From: Anaeramoeba flamelloides
Lineage: Eukaryota; Metamonada; Anaeramoebidae
DNA length: 64,000 nucleotides
Assembly (NCBI GenBank): GCA_027625915.1
Contig: JANTQA010000051.1
Span: 4,526,501-4,590,500, forward strand
Reading direction: 5' to 3'
Each line of letters starts with the position of its first letter. The stretch's first letter is position 1. A program made the position numbers and the translations under genes. The notes below the pieces were generated by a model. It searched no databases and had not been told where the DNA came from. It saw nothing but the letters and a program-made list of their open reading frames with translations. Below, piece by piece: positions 23,274 through 35,624 of the stretch.

Positions 23274-24202
23274 TAAGCTAAATTTCAAAAATAGGTTCAT
23301 CATTAGTATTTTCTAAATTATTGATATGTGTGTTGTGTTAACCAAATATTCTGAACCCAATATCTTTTAAAAGTCATTATTGAATATTTAATAACAAGAA
23401 ACAATCTTCTTTTAATGAAAATTTCCCAAAGTTGAATTCATTTTTTTGCAATTTTTCTTTCAAAATGATTCCATATTTTTATTTTTATGTTGAATGAACA
23501 AGAACATTTTTGAAAACCGTTAATATTCAAGAGATGAGATTAATTAGCATTGGAGAAAGCGATTGTAAAATTCAAAGAAAGTAAAATACCCAAGAAGTGT
23601 TTGCTTCGAAAACAAGTATCAACCAAATTTGCTTTAATGAGTTACAATGGTTCCTTGAAAAGTGAAGAAATAGCTAGATCAAATAAGATCTTCTTTTCTC
23701 TTTCATTTGGAGACAATGTGATGAATGTGATCGTATTCATTTTATCTTTGAGTTCTTTGTTGTACATTCAAAAAATTGGTTTTGTTTTCGTTTTCTTTTC
23801 TTTTTCTTTTTCTTTTTCTTTCTTTTGTTGAGATTCTTTTTATCTTGAAAAAGGTATCAAGGAAAGTTTGGGCTGATACCAAATCGGTAAATAGTAATAA
23901 TCTGATAACTCTGATGGAAAGTTGTTTCAAAAGGTTCTTGGAAGCAATGGTGAATCTTAAATGGATAATTTTAAGATGAAAAATCATTTCAAAAATAGGG
24001 TCAGATTTATTTTTTTCTTTATGGGTTTCTTTTCTCTATTCTTTCATTAGAAATAATAATTAAAACAGAAAAGGGTGTTTTAGACAGTTATTTTTTAGTT
24101 TTAAGTTCTGATTTTTCTGGGTTGAGTTTTGGTATTCACTAAATGAGAAATTACAATTTTTTTTCAATCAATTATTTGCCCCTATTTTTGAAATTAAGCT
24201 TA
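23274..24202. mobile_element. Nested TA-flanked element X (0.93 kb)
   Basis: The termini are TAAGCTAAATTTCAAAAATA and the complement of TAAGCTTAATTTCAAAAATA. It is inserted at a TA within copy B: the other copies read ACATACAATTGG uninterrupted, whereas here ACATA and TACAATT flank the insertion. The ends match the 228-bp elements at 28987 and 55214, but the interior differs. An open frame at 23550-23831 has no recognisable domain. A further terminal-like motif at about 23990 suggests an older element inside. Confidence 0.82.
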
Positions 24203-24350
24203 CAATTAAGTAGAAAGTTATCTTCTCATTTGATCGATCAACAATTATTTTTGAAATTTCAACAAATTTACCAATTCATTTTTTGTTCCGCTCGTTTCAT
24301 CATTTTTGGTACACCAATTTTTTTTTTTTTCGTTTTATTTTTTTTTTTTC

Positions 24351-25045
24351 TAAACTCTGTTTCAGTCAAAGGGGCCCAACGTTTTTTTTCAAATATCATT
24401 TATTTTATATAATTGAACTTTGAAGAACAAATCAGAAATAAACAGAATAATATACCTCAAAGAAATGTTGATACATGTCTGAAAGAAAACTAATTAATCT
24501 ATAGCTTTTTAAAAAAATTGAAAAACTCAAATTCTTAGTGCCCTATTGAGAAAAACAACGATGTTCGTTTTGAACTTCTACTGGTATTTGAATAATAAAT
24601 ATGAAACATTTTTCACTTCATTTTCCATACTTTTCTTTTAGAAATTAAGCCCCCAAACGAAGTTTGTTGGTATTTGTGGTCTCTATTTGAAAAAGGAAAT
24701 GAAAATGAAGTGAAAATTTTTCACATTTATTAAACAAATATCAAGATCAAAGATCGAATTGAATTGCAATAGAAATCAATAGATTTCTCAACAATCTTTA
24801 CATGGTTTCAATGACATTAGAATAACACATTTTTACCAAGTGACTATTTATCTTGCAATAAAAAAATTTTTTGCAAATGAATTACGTTTTTAAAAAAAAA
24901 ACAAAAATGATTAGAAATGTGAAAAAATGATTGTAATTTTGGAAAATTTCCAAAATAAAATTTTTCTTCTAATATCTTTGTAATCCCTTTAAACACGTGT
25001 ATTTTACCCATTACAACTGGGCCCCTTTGACTGAAAAATAGTTTA
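24351..25045. mobile_element. Nested TA-flanked element Y (0.7 kb)
   Basis: Inverted termini: TAAACTCTGTTTCAGTCAAA, then GGGGCCCA at the left, and the complement of TAAACTATTTTTCAGTCAAA, then GGGGCCCA at the right. The GGGGCCCA core is strikingly G+C-rich for this DNA. It is inserted in the right part of copy B. A coding-like fragment (PPNEVCWYLWSLFEKGNE, near 24650) has no partner. Confidence 0.8.
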
Positions 25046-25326
25046 TTTGGATGAAAATGATTACTTATAAAAACAATAATACTGGGTAACTTAAATGTGA
25101 TTTGATATTACGTTTGGAAAAATATAATAAAGTGAGTTTTTGTTTTCCTATTTTTGATTTTGGGTGTGTCCAAATTTTTGGAATGGGGTTTATATATTAT
25201 TTCGATTTATTATTGTATTTCAGATCCTTATTGTTTTTTTTTTTCTAATATTTAAATTGATTTCTTTTAGTATAAAAGTTTATTGAATAGTTTTATTGCA
25301 ATAAATTTAACGAAAGAGAATACACT

Positions 25327-26081
25327 TTAAGGGATTAGCCTCACCATAGATTTCTCTATAATCAAAGTATGTTGTAATTGGTTGTAAATGATATTAGTTT
25401 ACCATGGCTCAAATAGCCCTAAAAAATCTATTATAAATTTTATTGCACAATAAATTATTTCATTTTTTACTAATGATCACTATTAAAAAAGTTTCATTTT
25501 TGAAAAAAATTTTTTCATTTCTTTTCCAAATCTAAAAATAGAAACCCAAAATACAGTATTCTGGTATTTAATAATTTAGATTTAGAACTTCCAAAAGTAA
25601 CTATTTTTTTAATTTTTGAATTTCAAAGGTTAACTCAATAATCATCAACATAAAAGCACAAAGACTGATTAGTTTTGTTTGCTTTTTATAAAGATACCTG
25701 TAGCATCAATATATTATCATGATTCGAGAAATAATTTGTCAAAAAAATTTATTCGTTAATTATTTAATTTATAAAAAAAAACGATTTTTTTAGTAACTAA
25801 TCTACATTTCGCCACAAATTTTAGAAAGATATTTTGTGACTTTGTAGTATGAATATTGATAATTCAACCTTTAAATTAATGAGAAATGCAGATTTTATTC
25901 TGAAATTGTTGAGTTTTTTACTAACACATAGATCATTTTTAATTGATGAGATCAACAAATATTACTACTTGATCTAATCGATTTTTTAGAGACATTTGAA
26001 CCATGTAGCACTAATTTGGTTAGGTCCAATAATAACATACTTTGTTCCTAGGCTTTTACTTGGTAGACGCTAATCCCTTAA
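25327..26081 (+). mobile_element. TTAA-flanked inverted-repeat element, copy 1
   Basis: TTAAGGGATTAGCCTCACCA at the left against TGGTAGACGCTAATCCCTTAA at the right. A close relative lies at 45475-46248 and a diverged one starts at 34814. The 4-bp TTAA at each edge is the hallmark target of piggyBac-type and some other transposases. The GGGATTAGCG terminus does not let me assign a superfamily. No transposase is inside. Confidence 0.78.
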
Positions 26082-26460
26082 GAGAAAAAACACCAAAATG
26101 TTATTTAAAGTCATGTTTCTGAATTATTTTTAAACAACTGAAATATAAGAAACAAAGGTGAAATTTTTTTTGTCTTTGAATAAAAAAAAATTCCTTCAAT
26201 ATGATGTTTTCGATTAGTATGTTGACGATTTTTTCTAAATTGTTTTTTTCTTTTTTGAAAAACATTTATGAAAAAATTGTTTCATCTATTTGAGAATACA
26301 TCACCTTATTGCTTCAAACTATTCCGATCTTCTTGAAATAAATAAAGGTCTGGAATTGGTTGACAATGATATAATTTTTGATTTGCTTTCAAATAAAAAT
26401 AAGGATAATTTTTCTTTTTCCAAAAAACAATTAAAATATTTTGATTTATTTATTACTTTA
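26082..26460. other. 3' flank of Rab2 gene
   Basis: AT-rich, with no independent gene seen. Open frames around 26290-26500 overlap the last Rab2 exon on the opposite strand. Confidence 0.5.
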
Positions 26461-27413
<953 letters not shown>

Positions 27414-28418
27414 TCACAAAGTTTTTTTCTCAAGTGATCTGCTATTTTAAAATAAGCTTTTTGATTTTTTGAACAAGGACAGAAGCTGAAAAATAGTAAA
27501 GAATATATTTATTCTTGTGGAAAATAAGAAAATATAAATGAAAATTTTAAGACTTGGCTTGCTCAACAAAACAGAGATTCCTAGTGGTAAATTCAATGGT
27601 TTTAAAAAAACGAGTTTCTTTTTAAACACATTTTACTCTCCAATTGACTTCAATTTTGAATTTTCTTATGCTTTTTATCGAAAAAAATGTAAAAGTGAGT
27701 TAATCGCCTCCCTATTTAAAAATTGAGTCAAGTAAGTATTTGTAAAAGAGATAATTTTCTTTCCTTTTCAACAATACAGGCTGGTTTTCTAATATTTGTG
27801 TATGTAACTATTACTCTTAAGAATAATAATTCTTTTTTGACTTGAAAGAACCTTGAGCTTGGAGATCTTTTTAAAATTTGGGTTTTGTTTTGTTGATGTG
27901 TTAGATTTTGTGAAAAAAGTTATTTCTAACTATCAAATTCGAAATTTACCTTGAAAACATTTGAAAGAAAAAAGAACAGTTGTTTCTCTTGCTATACACT
28001 TCCTTTTCAAACACCATAGAGTTCTGTGCAATGGTAGAAATAAAATTTCATAGGAGGTAGAAAGAAAATAAAGAGGTAAAGAAAAAGTTTGTTTTCAAAT
28101 TTCGATGGTTTGTCTGAAAATTTGGTATTTTTTTTGGATCAATTGATGTTTTTATTAAAAGTTTCCTTAAAAAATCCAATATATTAAAATATTTTGATTT
28201 TTCTGTAATTCTTTAACTTTAAAACCCTGCTTATTTGCTCATATGGTATATATACAATCCGGGAAAATAAAAATACAATATTGCTAAATGTTACTGGTTA
28301 TGAAAATGATAAAAAGATCATTCCTTTGTCTAAAAAATCTAAAGAATTACCTCTATATACATACATATATACATATATATGTGTATATATAGATAGATAG
28401 ATGTATACATGTATGTAT
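27414..28418. other. Intergenic region upstream of Rab2
   Basis: No gene is supportable. An open frame at 27538-27726 shows no family features. TA/GATA-type repeats at 28355-28415 lead into the next MITE. Confidence 0.5.
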
Positions 28419-28956
28419 GAACTAAATTCAAAAAATTTGGACATAGTTTAAATATTTGATAGAATAATAATACTGCCTTTTAAATTCAATTTGGAAAGAA
28501 TTTTGAATTTTACAAACTTTTTCATTTTTTGTCTTTTTTGTTTTGTTTTCATTTTCTTATTTCCAGTTACTTAATCGATTTCGTTAGATCTGATTGTTTT
28601 TTTTTTTTCGATGGTTGATAGAAGCTTGGTGTTGAGTTTGTTAAATAGAAAAAAAAACATAAAATAAGTTGATTGTATCTTTTCATTTGATCGATCAACA
28701 ATTGTTGGTGAAATTTCAAAAAATTTAGTAAAACAATTTTTTATGTGTTTGTTTCATTATTTTGGACATACTGATTTTTTTTTTTTGGTTATCTATTTTT
28801 TTCTTTTCTTTGGATGAAAATGATTACTTATAAAAACTTGAAATAATAAGCAACATAAATGTTATTTTATATTAAGTTTGGAAAAATAAGATGAATTGAT
28901 TTTTTTTTTGCATATTTTGGATTTTGTGTGTTTCCAAATTTTTGGAATTGGGTTTA
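28419..28956 (+). mobile_element. 530-bp MITE family, copy C
   Basis: Same orientation as copies A and B. It starts GAACTAAATTCAAAAAATTT, then GGACA, and ends CCAAATTTTTGGAATTGGG, then TTTA. It carries the TTGATCGATCAAC core and is uninterrupted. Confidence 0.82.
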
Positions 28957-28986
28957 TAGATATATATGTATACTTATATATATATA

Positions 28987-29214
28987 TAAGCTTAATTTCA
29001 AAAATAGGCTTCAATTTTTCAGCAGAAAAAACTTTTTTAATTTTTATTTTTTATTTTGAATAATAATATATTTTACTAAAGTGTGGTGAGTGATAATAAC
29101 CAATGAAGATAAATAAATAAAAATATAGTGTAATCATTTTAATTTTTGAAAGACAAATGAAAAAAGAAAAAAATAATAAAAAAAAAGATGCACTTAATTT
29201 TGAAATTTGGCTTA
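28987..29214 (+). mobile_element. 228-bp TA-flanked MITE, copy 1
   Basis: The ends are TAAGCTTAATTTCAAAAATA and TTTTGAAATTTGGCTTA. The interior (TATTTTACTAAAGTGTG, AATAACCAAT, GTGTAATCATTTTA, TTGAAAGACAAATGAAAAAA) matches 55214-55442 read on the opposite strand. The termini are shared with nested element X. It lies only 30 bp from the end of MITE copy C. Confidence 0.82.
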
Positions 29215-30225
29215 TATAAAAAGTTAAATATTCCAATTAATGGATATTCCTAATATTATGTTCATAGAGGTATACATGTGCATATATGAATTGGGGGGCG
29301 AAATTAATATTTAACTCAATAAAAAGGAATCCAAAGCCGATCAATTAAGGAAATTCAAAATATTCCAATTTTGAATTTTTTTTTTTTATTTGAAAACCAA
29401 ATATATGAGTGAAAGACTCATTAAATGGTATGTACTTTAATAATAAAATTGTGATTTGTTAAATTTCAAAATGAATTTTTAATTAGATAACTTTTTATTT
29501 GGGGCTTTGAATTAATTATTATTATTCAATTAATTAATTAATGGGAAAATAAAGGCTTTAATTGAAATAAAACAATCAAAATTATTCTTAAATACAATAA
29601 TTTGTATTAGACTTAAACTCTTAGATTCAGTTTTCGAAAATAAAAATAAATGGAAAAAAATTGAAATTTTGATTATTATTATAATCCATATAAGTCAAAG
29701 ATTGATAGCTATAAACAAAAATAACAATTATTCACACCTGATACATGATATTTTTTTTTTTTTCAAATTACAGAAATTGTAAGCTTTAATCTTTGGAACG
29801 GTATTTTGTATTTTTGAATTTTAAGTTTTTTTTTCAGAAAAAAATTTGTAAAAGAATTTTGAATACAAATTTATAAAAAAATAAAGTGGTCAAAAAGATT
29901 GAAATGGGAATGGGACTATCCCAGAGAATTCCGTCTTTACCCTCATACAAATGAAGAAGATAAAAAAAATAAATCTTCAAAATAAACTTTTGTTATATAT
30001 TTTCTTTCATTTCATGATTTCAAAGTGATTACTTAGAAAGGTGATCTTTCATGTTTGGTCTTCAAAAAAGAAACGAACACTTTTAATATCTAGGACTTCT
30101 TATGTATATTTTATTGGTTTATATTTTGGTTCATTTCGAGCATTAACTAAAACAGTATTCTAGAATCAAAAAATAATTTAATAATAACAAAATTTAATTA
30201 AAAAAATATTCAAAAAATTTAAAAT
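29215..30225. other. Gene-free AT-rich stretch
   Basis: Nothing supportable as a gene, RNA or element was seen. Confidence 0.5.
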
Positions 30226-31239
30226 TAAACTCAATTCCAAAAATTTGGGCACAACTTCAAAATCAATTTAATTCCAAGAAAAGTGATATTTGACTCTTAA
30301 ATAGAAACATTAGATATTAACAATCAATGTAAATAATTTTAAAGTTAATTATTTATCATTTTTTTTCATTGTTTTTTGATTTTTGATTTTTTTTGGATTC
30401 TTTTTTTTTTTCAAAACTTTTCGAAAAGCTCAAAATCACTTTAAAATGAAATTTAAAAGTTTTCATTCTGATCACAAAAAAAAAAATTTTTTTTTTCTCT
30501 CAAAAAGAAAAAAGATTCTTTTTTTATCGAGAAAAAAATTTTTTGAAAAAAAATCATGATATGGGGTGCTAGGACACATGGCCTACAAACAGACCTTATT
30601 ATTATTAATGGAAGTGTGAATACTGAATGTATTATTAATGATATTATCAAAAAAATCAAATGTAATTCAACTTGCTAATTCAGAATATGGTGAGTTGAAA
30701 TGGATTTTCCAAAAGGATGGAACTTGTCCACATACCTCAAAAAAAAAAACTCAAACTTACTTAAATCGGGGATGTTATGTTCTGGACCCCCAATTCCACA
30801 AATTTAAATCCAATTGGGAATTTATGGATACTAAACTGAAAAATTGTAACCAAAAAACGAAGAAGAATTTTTAAAATTTTCACAAATGTATGAAATACTT
30901 TGAATTGGGAAACCTAAGATAATTAGTAAACTCTATATTTAAAACGAATGATTTAGTTATCAAAAGACAGGCTGAATCTATTAATAGTTTTTATTATTTT
31001 TTCTTTCAATAAAAATGGATTGTTTGGTAACCGTGTTCCAAAAATAGGGGCACACTTTTTTTTATTTTTTCTTTTTTATTTTTTGAATTGAATTTTAAAT
31101 TTACTATAAAATATATAAATAGTATTAATTAAATATTTTGGGGTCTTTTATTATTTTAATGTTTAAGTATCATGTATTTTGGAGTATATTTTTATTAATG
31201 TAATTTTTTTTTGTGTCCCATTTTTTGGAATTGAGTTTA
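30226..31239 (+). mobile_element. Tc1/mariner-derived element, copy 2 (degenerate)
   Basis: Nearly identical to 19611-20646 over its full length. Termini are TAAACTCAATTCCAAAAATT and the complement of TAAACTCAATTCCAAAAAAT, with TA at both edges. The two copies share the same truncation and the same frame break between the WG and FQ.D motifs, so both descend from one already defective master. Confidence 0.87.
30556..30870 (+). pseudogene. Tc1/mariner transposase fragment, copy 2
   Basis: MIWGARTHGLQTDLIII, a frameshift, then LKWIFQKDGTCPHTSKKK. Here RGCYVLDPQFHKFK replaces the copy-1 sequence because of small indels. As in copy 1, the region of the third catalytic acid is lost. Confidence 0.78.
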
Positions 31240-31633
31240 TATAAAACAACACTAGGGTTATTTGAGTTTCTTTTTTTCACATAAATAGACTAGTAAATTA
31301 TCTTGTGATTTCAAACTTTGAATATTTGATTTTATCCCGACACTCTTTTTTAAGTAAGCCTCTCATAATAAAAAGACAATCAGTATAGCTTGTAATACAC
31401 AAACTTTGAACCAAAATTTAAGGAACAATAAAAATCTTAAATTAAAGCACACAATTCGGATTCTAATAAAAATGTTCGTATAAAAAATTCCAAAAAATCT
31501 ACCTTAATTTGAGAATTTCTGTACCTTAATTTTTTTCTTAGTAAGTTTGTTGATAAAAGTGTGATAACTGTTTTTAAAAAGGAAAAATGTAAAATCTTCT
31601 CTTAATACCTATTTTTTAACCAGGTGAGTATTG
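31240..31633. mobile_element. Decayed 200-bp MITE (about 31381-31560) in AT-rich DNA
   Basis: ACACAAACTTTGAACCAAAA, then TTTAAGGAACAATAAAAATC and CTACCTTAATTTGAGAATTT match the arms of the palindromic MITE at 35427 with many changes. Remaining sequence is unassigned. Confidence 0.5.
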
Positions 31634-32575
31634 AGTTATTATGTTATTTTACATTCACTTCTCAAAAAGAATTTTCATTCTGAAGAAATTGGACAAAAAA
31701 TATGATTTTAAAGTTCAACAAAAAAAAGAAAAAAAATTGTCGAACAGATTTAGAAGAAATTTTTCAAAAATAACTTTAAGGGATTTTCAAGTATTAGTTC
31801 AAATTTTAAAACTTTTAAAACTTGTAAAAGTAACTGTTAACAATATTTAGAATGGTTTGGGGAATTGTTTACTGTTTATTGGTTTGCAATTGAAATTCTT
31901 AAAGCACTTCTATGAGTATAAAAGTTGACAGTGGATCAACCAAAAAACATTTATTGACTTTTTACTCTAAAATTTGTTTCTTTGTGTTTTTAATTTTTCT
32001 TTGATTGGGTTGATGGAAAAAATGAAATGTTTGTTTTAGTCGTGTTTTTGAAGTGTGAAGTGTGTTTAGTCAATGAGTTAAATTAAAGGATCAAACTAAA
32101 TGAAAAGTGATTAGATGTTGGTATTTTTTATTTTTTAGAACATTTTTTTTGAGACTTTTTTAATTTTCACAACTATAAGAAATTACGTTTGAAGAGAAAT
32201 ATGAAGACTTTCAAAGAAAGAAAAATAGAAAGTTTAAATAACAAAAAGAACTTGATCTTAAACTTTGAAGTGAATTTACTACGTAAGACATAACCATCAT
32301 TTACTCGAACACAAAATGCTTAACAGATCTTGAAAAAACACAACTTTACGAAATACTCATAGAAGTGCTTTAAGATATTAAAATCAAATTTTGGTAGGAT
32401 CAAAGAAAGGTACAAATGATGAAAAGTTGTGAAATTTGTTGAAAATTTCCCGTTTTTTTGTAAATGAAATTCTCAGTGAACAAATCTAACTGAGATTATC
32501 TAACTCTTTCACGGTCCTTTTTGTCCTGAATTTCACTATTTTCACCTGAAATCATAGTCCCTAACAAGAGTAGAA
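31634..32575. repeat. Dispersed repeat, copy 2, interrupted by an insertion
   Basis: Collinear with the intronic repeat at 4919-5380 at both ends (TTTTACATTCACTTCTCAA near 31647 and ACTGAGATTATCTAACTCTTTC near 32489). The copies diverge moderately. The middle is split by the 475 bp inverted-repeat element at 31899-32373. Confidence 0.62.
31899..32373. mobile_element. Inverted-repeat element inserted in the dispersed repeat
   Basis: Perfect termini: TTAAAGCACTTCTATGAGT at the left and ACTCATAGAAGTGCTTTAA at the right. The boundaries coincide with the point where homology to 4919-5380 is lost and regained (GAAATTCT | ... | AAAATCAAATTTTGG). The target duplication is either TTAA or TA. No coding sequence is present. 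Confidence 0.75.
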
Positions 32576-33615
32576 TTTAATTCAAAGGTTGAATCTATGA
32601 CAAGTACCAATTGCAAAATAAAAACAAAACAAAATTTTGAATTCAGCTTTCCTAAAAATTCAAATCCCAAGATTTAAAATTCAGAAAATCATTAAAGCCA
32701 CCAACTCAAAAGTAAAATTCATATCCCCGCTATTTTAAGAAGTTAACATATTTCAGTTTTTGCTTTGATCTAAGAAATATTTTTCTATGGAAATATGGAT
32801 GAAAAATTAGTTCAAGGTAAACTTCAACAAATAGAACTCACAGTAAAGCCTTCAGAACGACAATTCTTTTGAATATAAGAAATTTTATTATTTAAAGAGA
32901 AATATCAAAAATCCAATTCTCAACAATCTCAAAAAATTTAAATATTGAATAATTTCATAAAAATTGTTTAATATTCATTGAAAAAATAATAATAATCACT
33001 TTTAATTGGTTACTAACAATTTTCTCACATTTAAAATAAAATCAATTAAAGTTCAAAGAAAAAAAAAACCATTGAAAAATATTTTGACAATTTTAGTTTT
33101 GAATTTAATTGGTTTAACTGAAAATTAAACAAACCACAAAAAAATAATAATATAATTCTACTGAAGAGTTAGGGAATATAGTTTTTCACAGACACTGTTG
33201 GAATGAATTCTGAATTAGAATTTTTTGTACTGTATTATTATTTATTTAGTAATACTTGGAGGCATACTGATTCAATATCAAGTGGATTTTTAAAAATCTA
33301 CACGATACAACCAATTAAATTCTGCTCAGTAATGGAGGTTTAAAGATATTGGGAATAATCAATAATTTTGTATGATCTGTGGGGAAGGATTCGGACCAAT
33401 AATTTCATGATTTTAACTTACAAGATTGTCATTCGAGATGATATTATCAATTTTAAAGTTCGAAGAAAACCTTTTTTGCGTATACTAATTTTGTTTATTA
33501 ATTTATTGATTTTTAAAGAAAATGTTTAGGTTCAAAATCCATTTTTTTCACATTATCTTTTTATAAAAAGGAAAATAATTTTATTCCAACTAATTCAAAC
33601 TCAAAATTCTTCATA
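32576..33615. other. Intergenic region and 5' flank of the phosphatase gene
   Basis: No gene is supportable. The 40 bp before the ATG at 33616 form an A-rich leader (AACTCAAAATTCTTCATA), typical of the intronless genes in this window. Confidence 0.5.
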
Positions 33616-34524
33616 ATGAATATTGATAATATTTTGAACAAACTCAAGAACAAAGAAACCCTGGAAACAAACGATCTGAAATTATTACTCGATAAGGGTG
33701 CTGAATTATTTAAGGCTGAGCCAAATATCATTCAAGTAACGGCTCCAGCCACAATCGTCGGTGACGTTCATGGTCACTTTTATGATCTGCTTAAATTATT
33801 TGAGACAAATGGAGAGATTGGAGACAAAAAATATATCTTTCTTGGTGATTATGTTAACCGTGGTGTTTTTTCGGTTCTTAGCTTTTGTTATCTTGTTAGT
33901 TTAAAGATTAAGTTTCCCGATCAAATCATCATGCTGCGAGGAAATCATGAAAGCCGTCAAATCTGTGAAGTCTATGGTCTGAAAACAGAAATTGAAAGAA
34001 TTTACTCAAACACAGATCCTTTAGATTGGCTCATTGAAACCTTTTATAATCTTCCACTTGCTGCAATCATCAACAATGCAATTTTGTGTATCCATGGTGG
34101 GATCTCAGAGTTGATCAAAACAATCAATGATATTGAGACAATTGATAGATTCCAAGAAGTGCCAACAACAGGCAAATTTACAGATTTGCTTTGGTCAGAC
34201 CCTACAGAGGAAGTTGAAATGTACAAAGAAAGCCCAAGAGGGGCGGGTCGTTTATTTGGGAAAAAGGTTTTTGACGAATTTTTGGAAAAGAACAATCTGA
34301 CTTTAGTCATTCGTTCACACATGTATGTCGAAGAGGGGTACAAATATCATTTCGGTGAAGAAAAATGTTTAACAATATTTAGTTCCCCAAAATATTCCTT
34401 TTCCTGCAATAACGTTGGTGCAGTTTTAAATATTGACCAAGATTTAAATCGCACCTTTAAAGTGTTTGAAGGTGTTCCAGATGAAGAAAAAGACTTATCT
34501 TTTCTCAAGGAAGTTAAAAAATAA
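33616..34524 (+). CDS. PPP-family (calcineurin A-like) Ser/Thr phosphatase with an Asp-to-Asn change in the active site
   Basis: Intronless, 302 aa: essentially a catalytic domain only. PPP motifs in order: GDVHG (Asp50, His52), GDYVNRG (Asp78, Asn81, Arg82), RGNHE (Asn110, His111), HGG (His160), Arg208, RSHM (His235) and FSSPKY (Tyr260). Calcineurin-like words include DLLKLFETNG, LPLAAIINN and DRFQEVP. The family GDYVDRG Asp that assists the catalytic His is Asn here, and FSAPNY is FSSPKY. Metal ligands Asp50, His52, Asp78, Asn110, His160 and His235 are all kept. Activity may therefore be reduced or specialised. It lacks the calcineurin B-binding helix, the calmodulin-binding segment and the autoinhibitory tail, so it should not be Ca2+-regulated in the usual way. 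PP1/PP2A-like divergence is the alternative assignment. AATAAA near 34580 may be the polyadenylation signal. Confidence 0.9.
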   Translation: MNIDNILNKLKNKETLETNDLKLLLDKGAELFKAEPNIIQVTAPATIVGDVHGHFYDLLKLFETNGEIGDKKYIFLGDYVNRGVFSVLSFCYLVSLKIKFPDQIIMLRGNHESRQICEVYGLKTEIERIYSNTDPLDWLIETFYNLPLAAIINNAILCIHGGISELIKTINDIETIDRFQEVPTTGKFTDLLWSDPTEEVEMYKESPRGAGRLFGKKVFDEFLEKNNLTLVIRSHMYVEEGYKYHFGEEKCLTIFSSPKYSFSCNNVGAVLNIDQDLNRTFKVFEGVPDEEKDLSFLKEVKK

Positions 34525-34813
34525 TTTGATTCATTTTTGTTATAAAATTATTTTTCTTCTTGAAAATTAAAGACTTTTCTTTAATAAATTTTCATTGGCA
34601 TCTAACTTCTTTTTTTTACCAAATTTTTTCCTTTTATTTTTTATTTTACTTCAAAGTTAACTTGTTTTTTCACAGTCTATTTTCATTTTTCCTATCAAAA
34701 ATACTTTTCGTACAATATTTTTTGTTCTTTGACCCCCTTACCTCAATAAAGTAAATTTATCTCTTCTCAATTTTTTTTTTTTTTTTTTATATATCTGATG
34801 ATCAAATTTTTTG

Positions 34814-35390
34814 TTAAGGGGTTGAGCAACCCTAAATTCATCTATAATTAAAATACGCTGTGGTTTGGGTATAAATGGTATATTTGTTCTCAATGGTCAA
34901 AGTGGCTCAAATAAATGTTTTATAACTATTATTGAAAAATAGTTATAAGATTTTTTACTGATTATCACAATTAAAAATTTTCATTTTGGAATTTTTTTAT
35001 AATTCCTTTTCAAAATAGAAAAATAGAAACCAAAGTAATAGTATTTTCGAATTTAATAATTGAATTTTAGAAGCTAAAAAAGTAACTATTTTTGAAATTA
35101 AATAATTTTATATATTTACTCTATAATTATTCGCCTAAAAACTATTGAATTATTATTTTCGTTTCCTTGTTAGGAAACTAATTGATTTTATACTTAGAAA
35201 ATCCTTTATATTACTAATCACCCTTCATATGTCGTAAATTACACAAAGATGAATATATAAAAGTTAAAATGATATTGATGTACTATTATTTTCTTTTGAA
35301 ATTTATCCTTAATTCAGATTTGGATTATAATAAAAAGTTGAAATAGGTCAAAAATAAAGTGGTAATGTTGATTTTATTTTTTTTTTTTGA
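34814..35390 (+). mobile_element. Diverged TTAA-element copy (right end unclear)
   Basis: TTAAGGGGTTGAGCAACCCT, then ATCTATAATTAAAATACG aligns with the left part of 25327-26081, including AAATAGAAACC and TTTAGAAG words further in. I could not find the right terminus, so it may be truncated. Confidence 0.5.
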
Positions 35391-35426
35391 TATTACAAAA
35401 AAAATTATTAAATATTGCAATTTTTA

Positions 35427-35624
35427 TACAGTCAGTTCCACTTTTAAGGCACAAACTTTCAACAAAATTTAAGGCACAAAAAAATCTCAAATTAAGGCAC
35501 AATTATGTAATATTTTTTTTTACAATTTATTTTACTAGAATCTGAATATTTTGCCTTAATTTGAGATTTTTATTGTGCCTTAAATTTCGTTGAAAGTTTG
35601 TGCCTTAAAAGTGGGACTGACTGT
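35427..35624. mobile_element. 200-bp near-palindromic MITE, copy 2
   Basis: CAGTCAGTTCCACTTTTAAG, then GCACAAACTTTCAACAAAAT. The right half is its reverse complement, ending GTGGGACTGACTG. The arms are about 80 bp with few mismatches, so nearly the whole element is a palindrome. TTAAGGCACA/TGTGCCTTAA occurs four times. Confidence 0.85.

Larger units (their letters stand above)
23038..25192 (+). mobile_element. 530-bp MITE family, copy B, split by two nested insertions
   Basis: It starts TAAACTAAATTCAAAAAATT and ends GTCCAAATTTTTGGAATGGG, then GTTTA. Family sequence is present in three blocks (23038-23275, 24201-24352, 25044-25192). When the two inserted elements are removed, the remainder is about 535 bp and collinear with the other four copies. 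Confidence 0.85.

Noticed and set aside
23550-23987. Open frames inside nested element X as a possible transposase
   Set aside because: No WG, FQ.D or NPxEN-type motifs and no helix-turn-helix signature. Much of the frame is Phe/Ser homopolymer.
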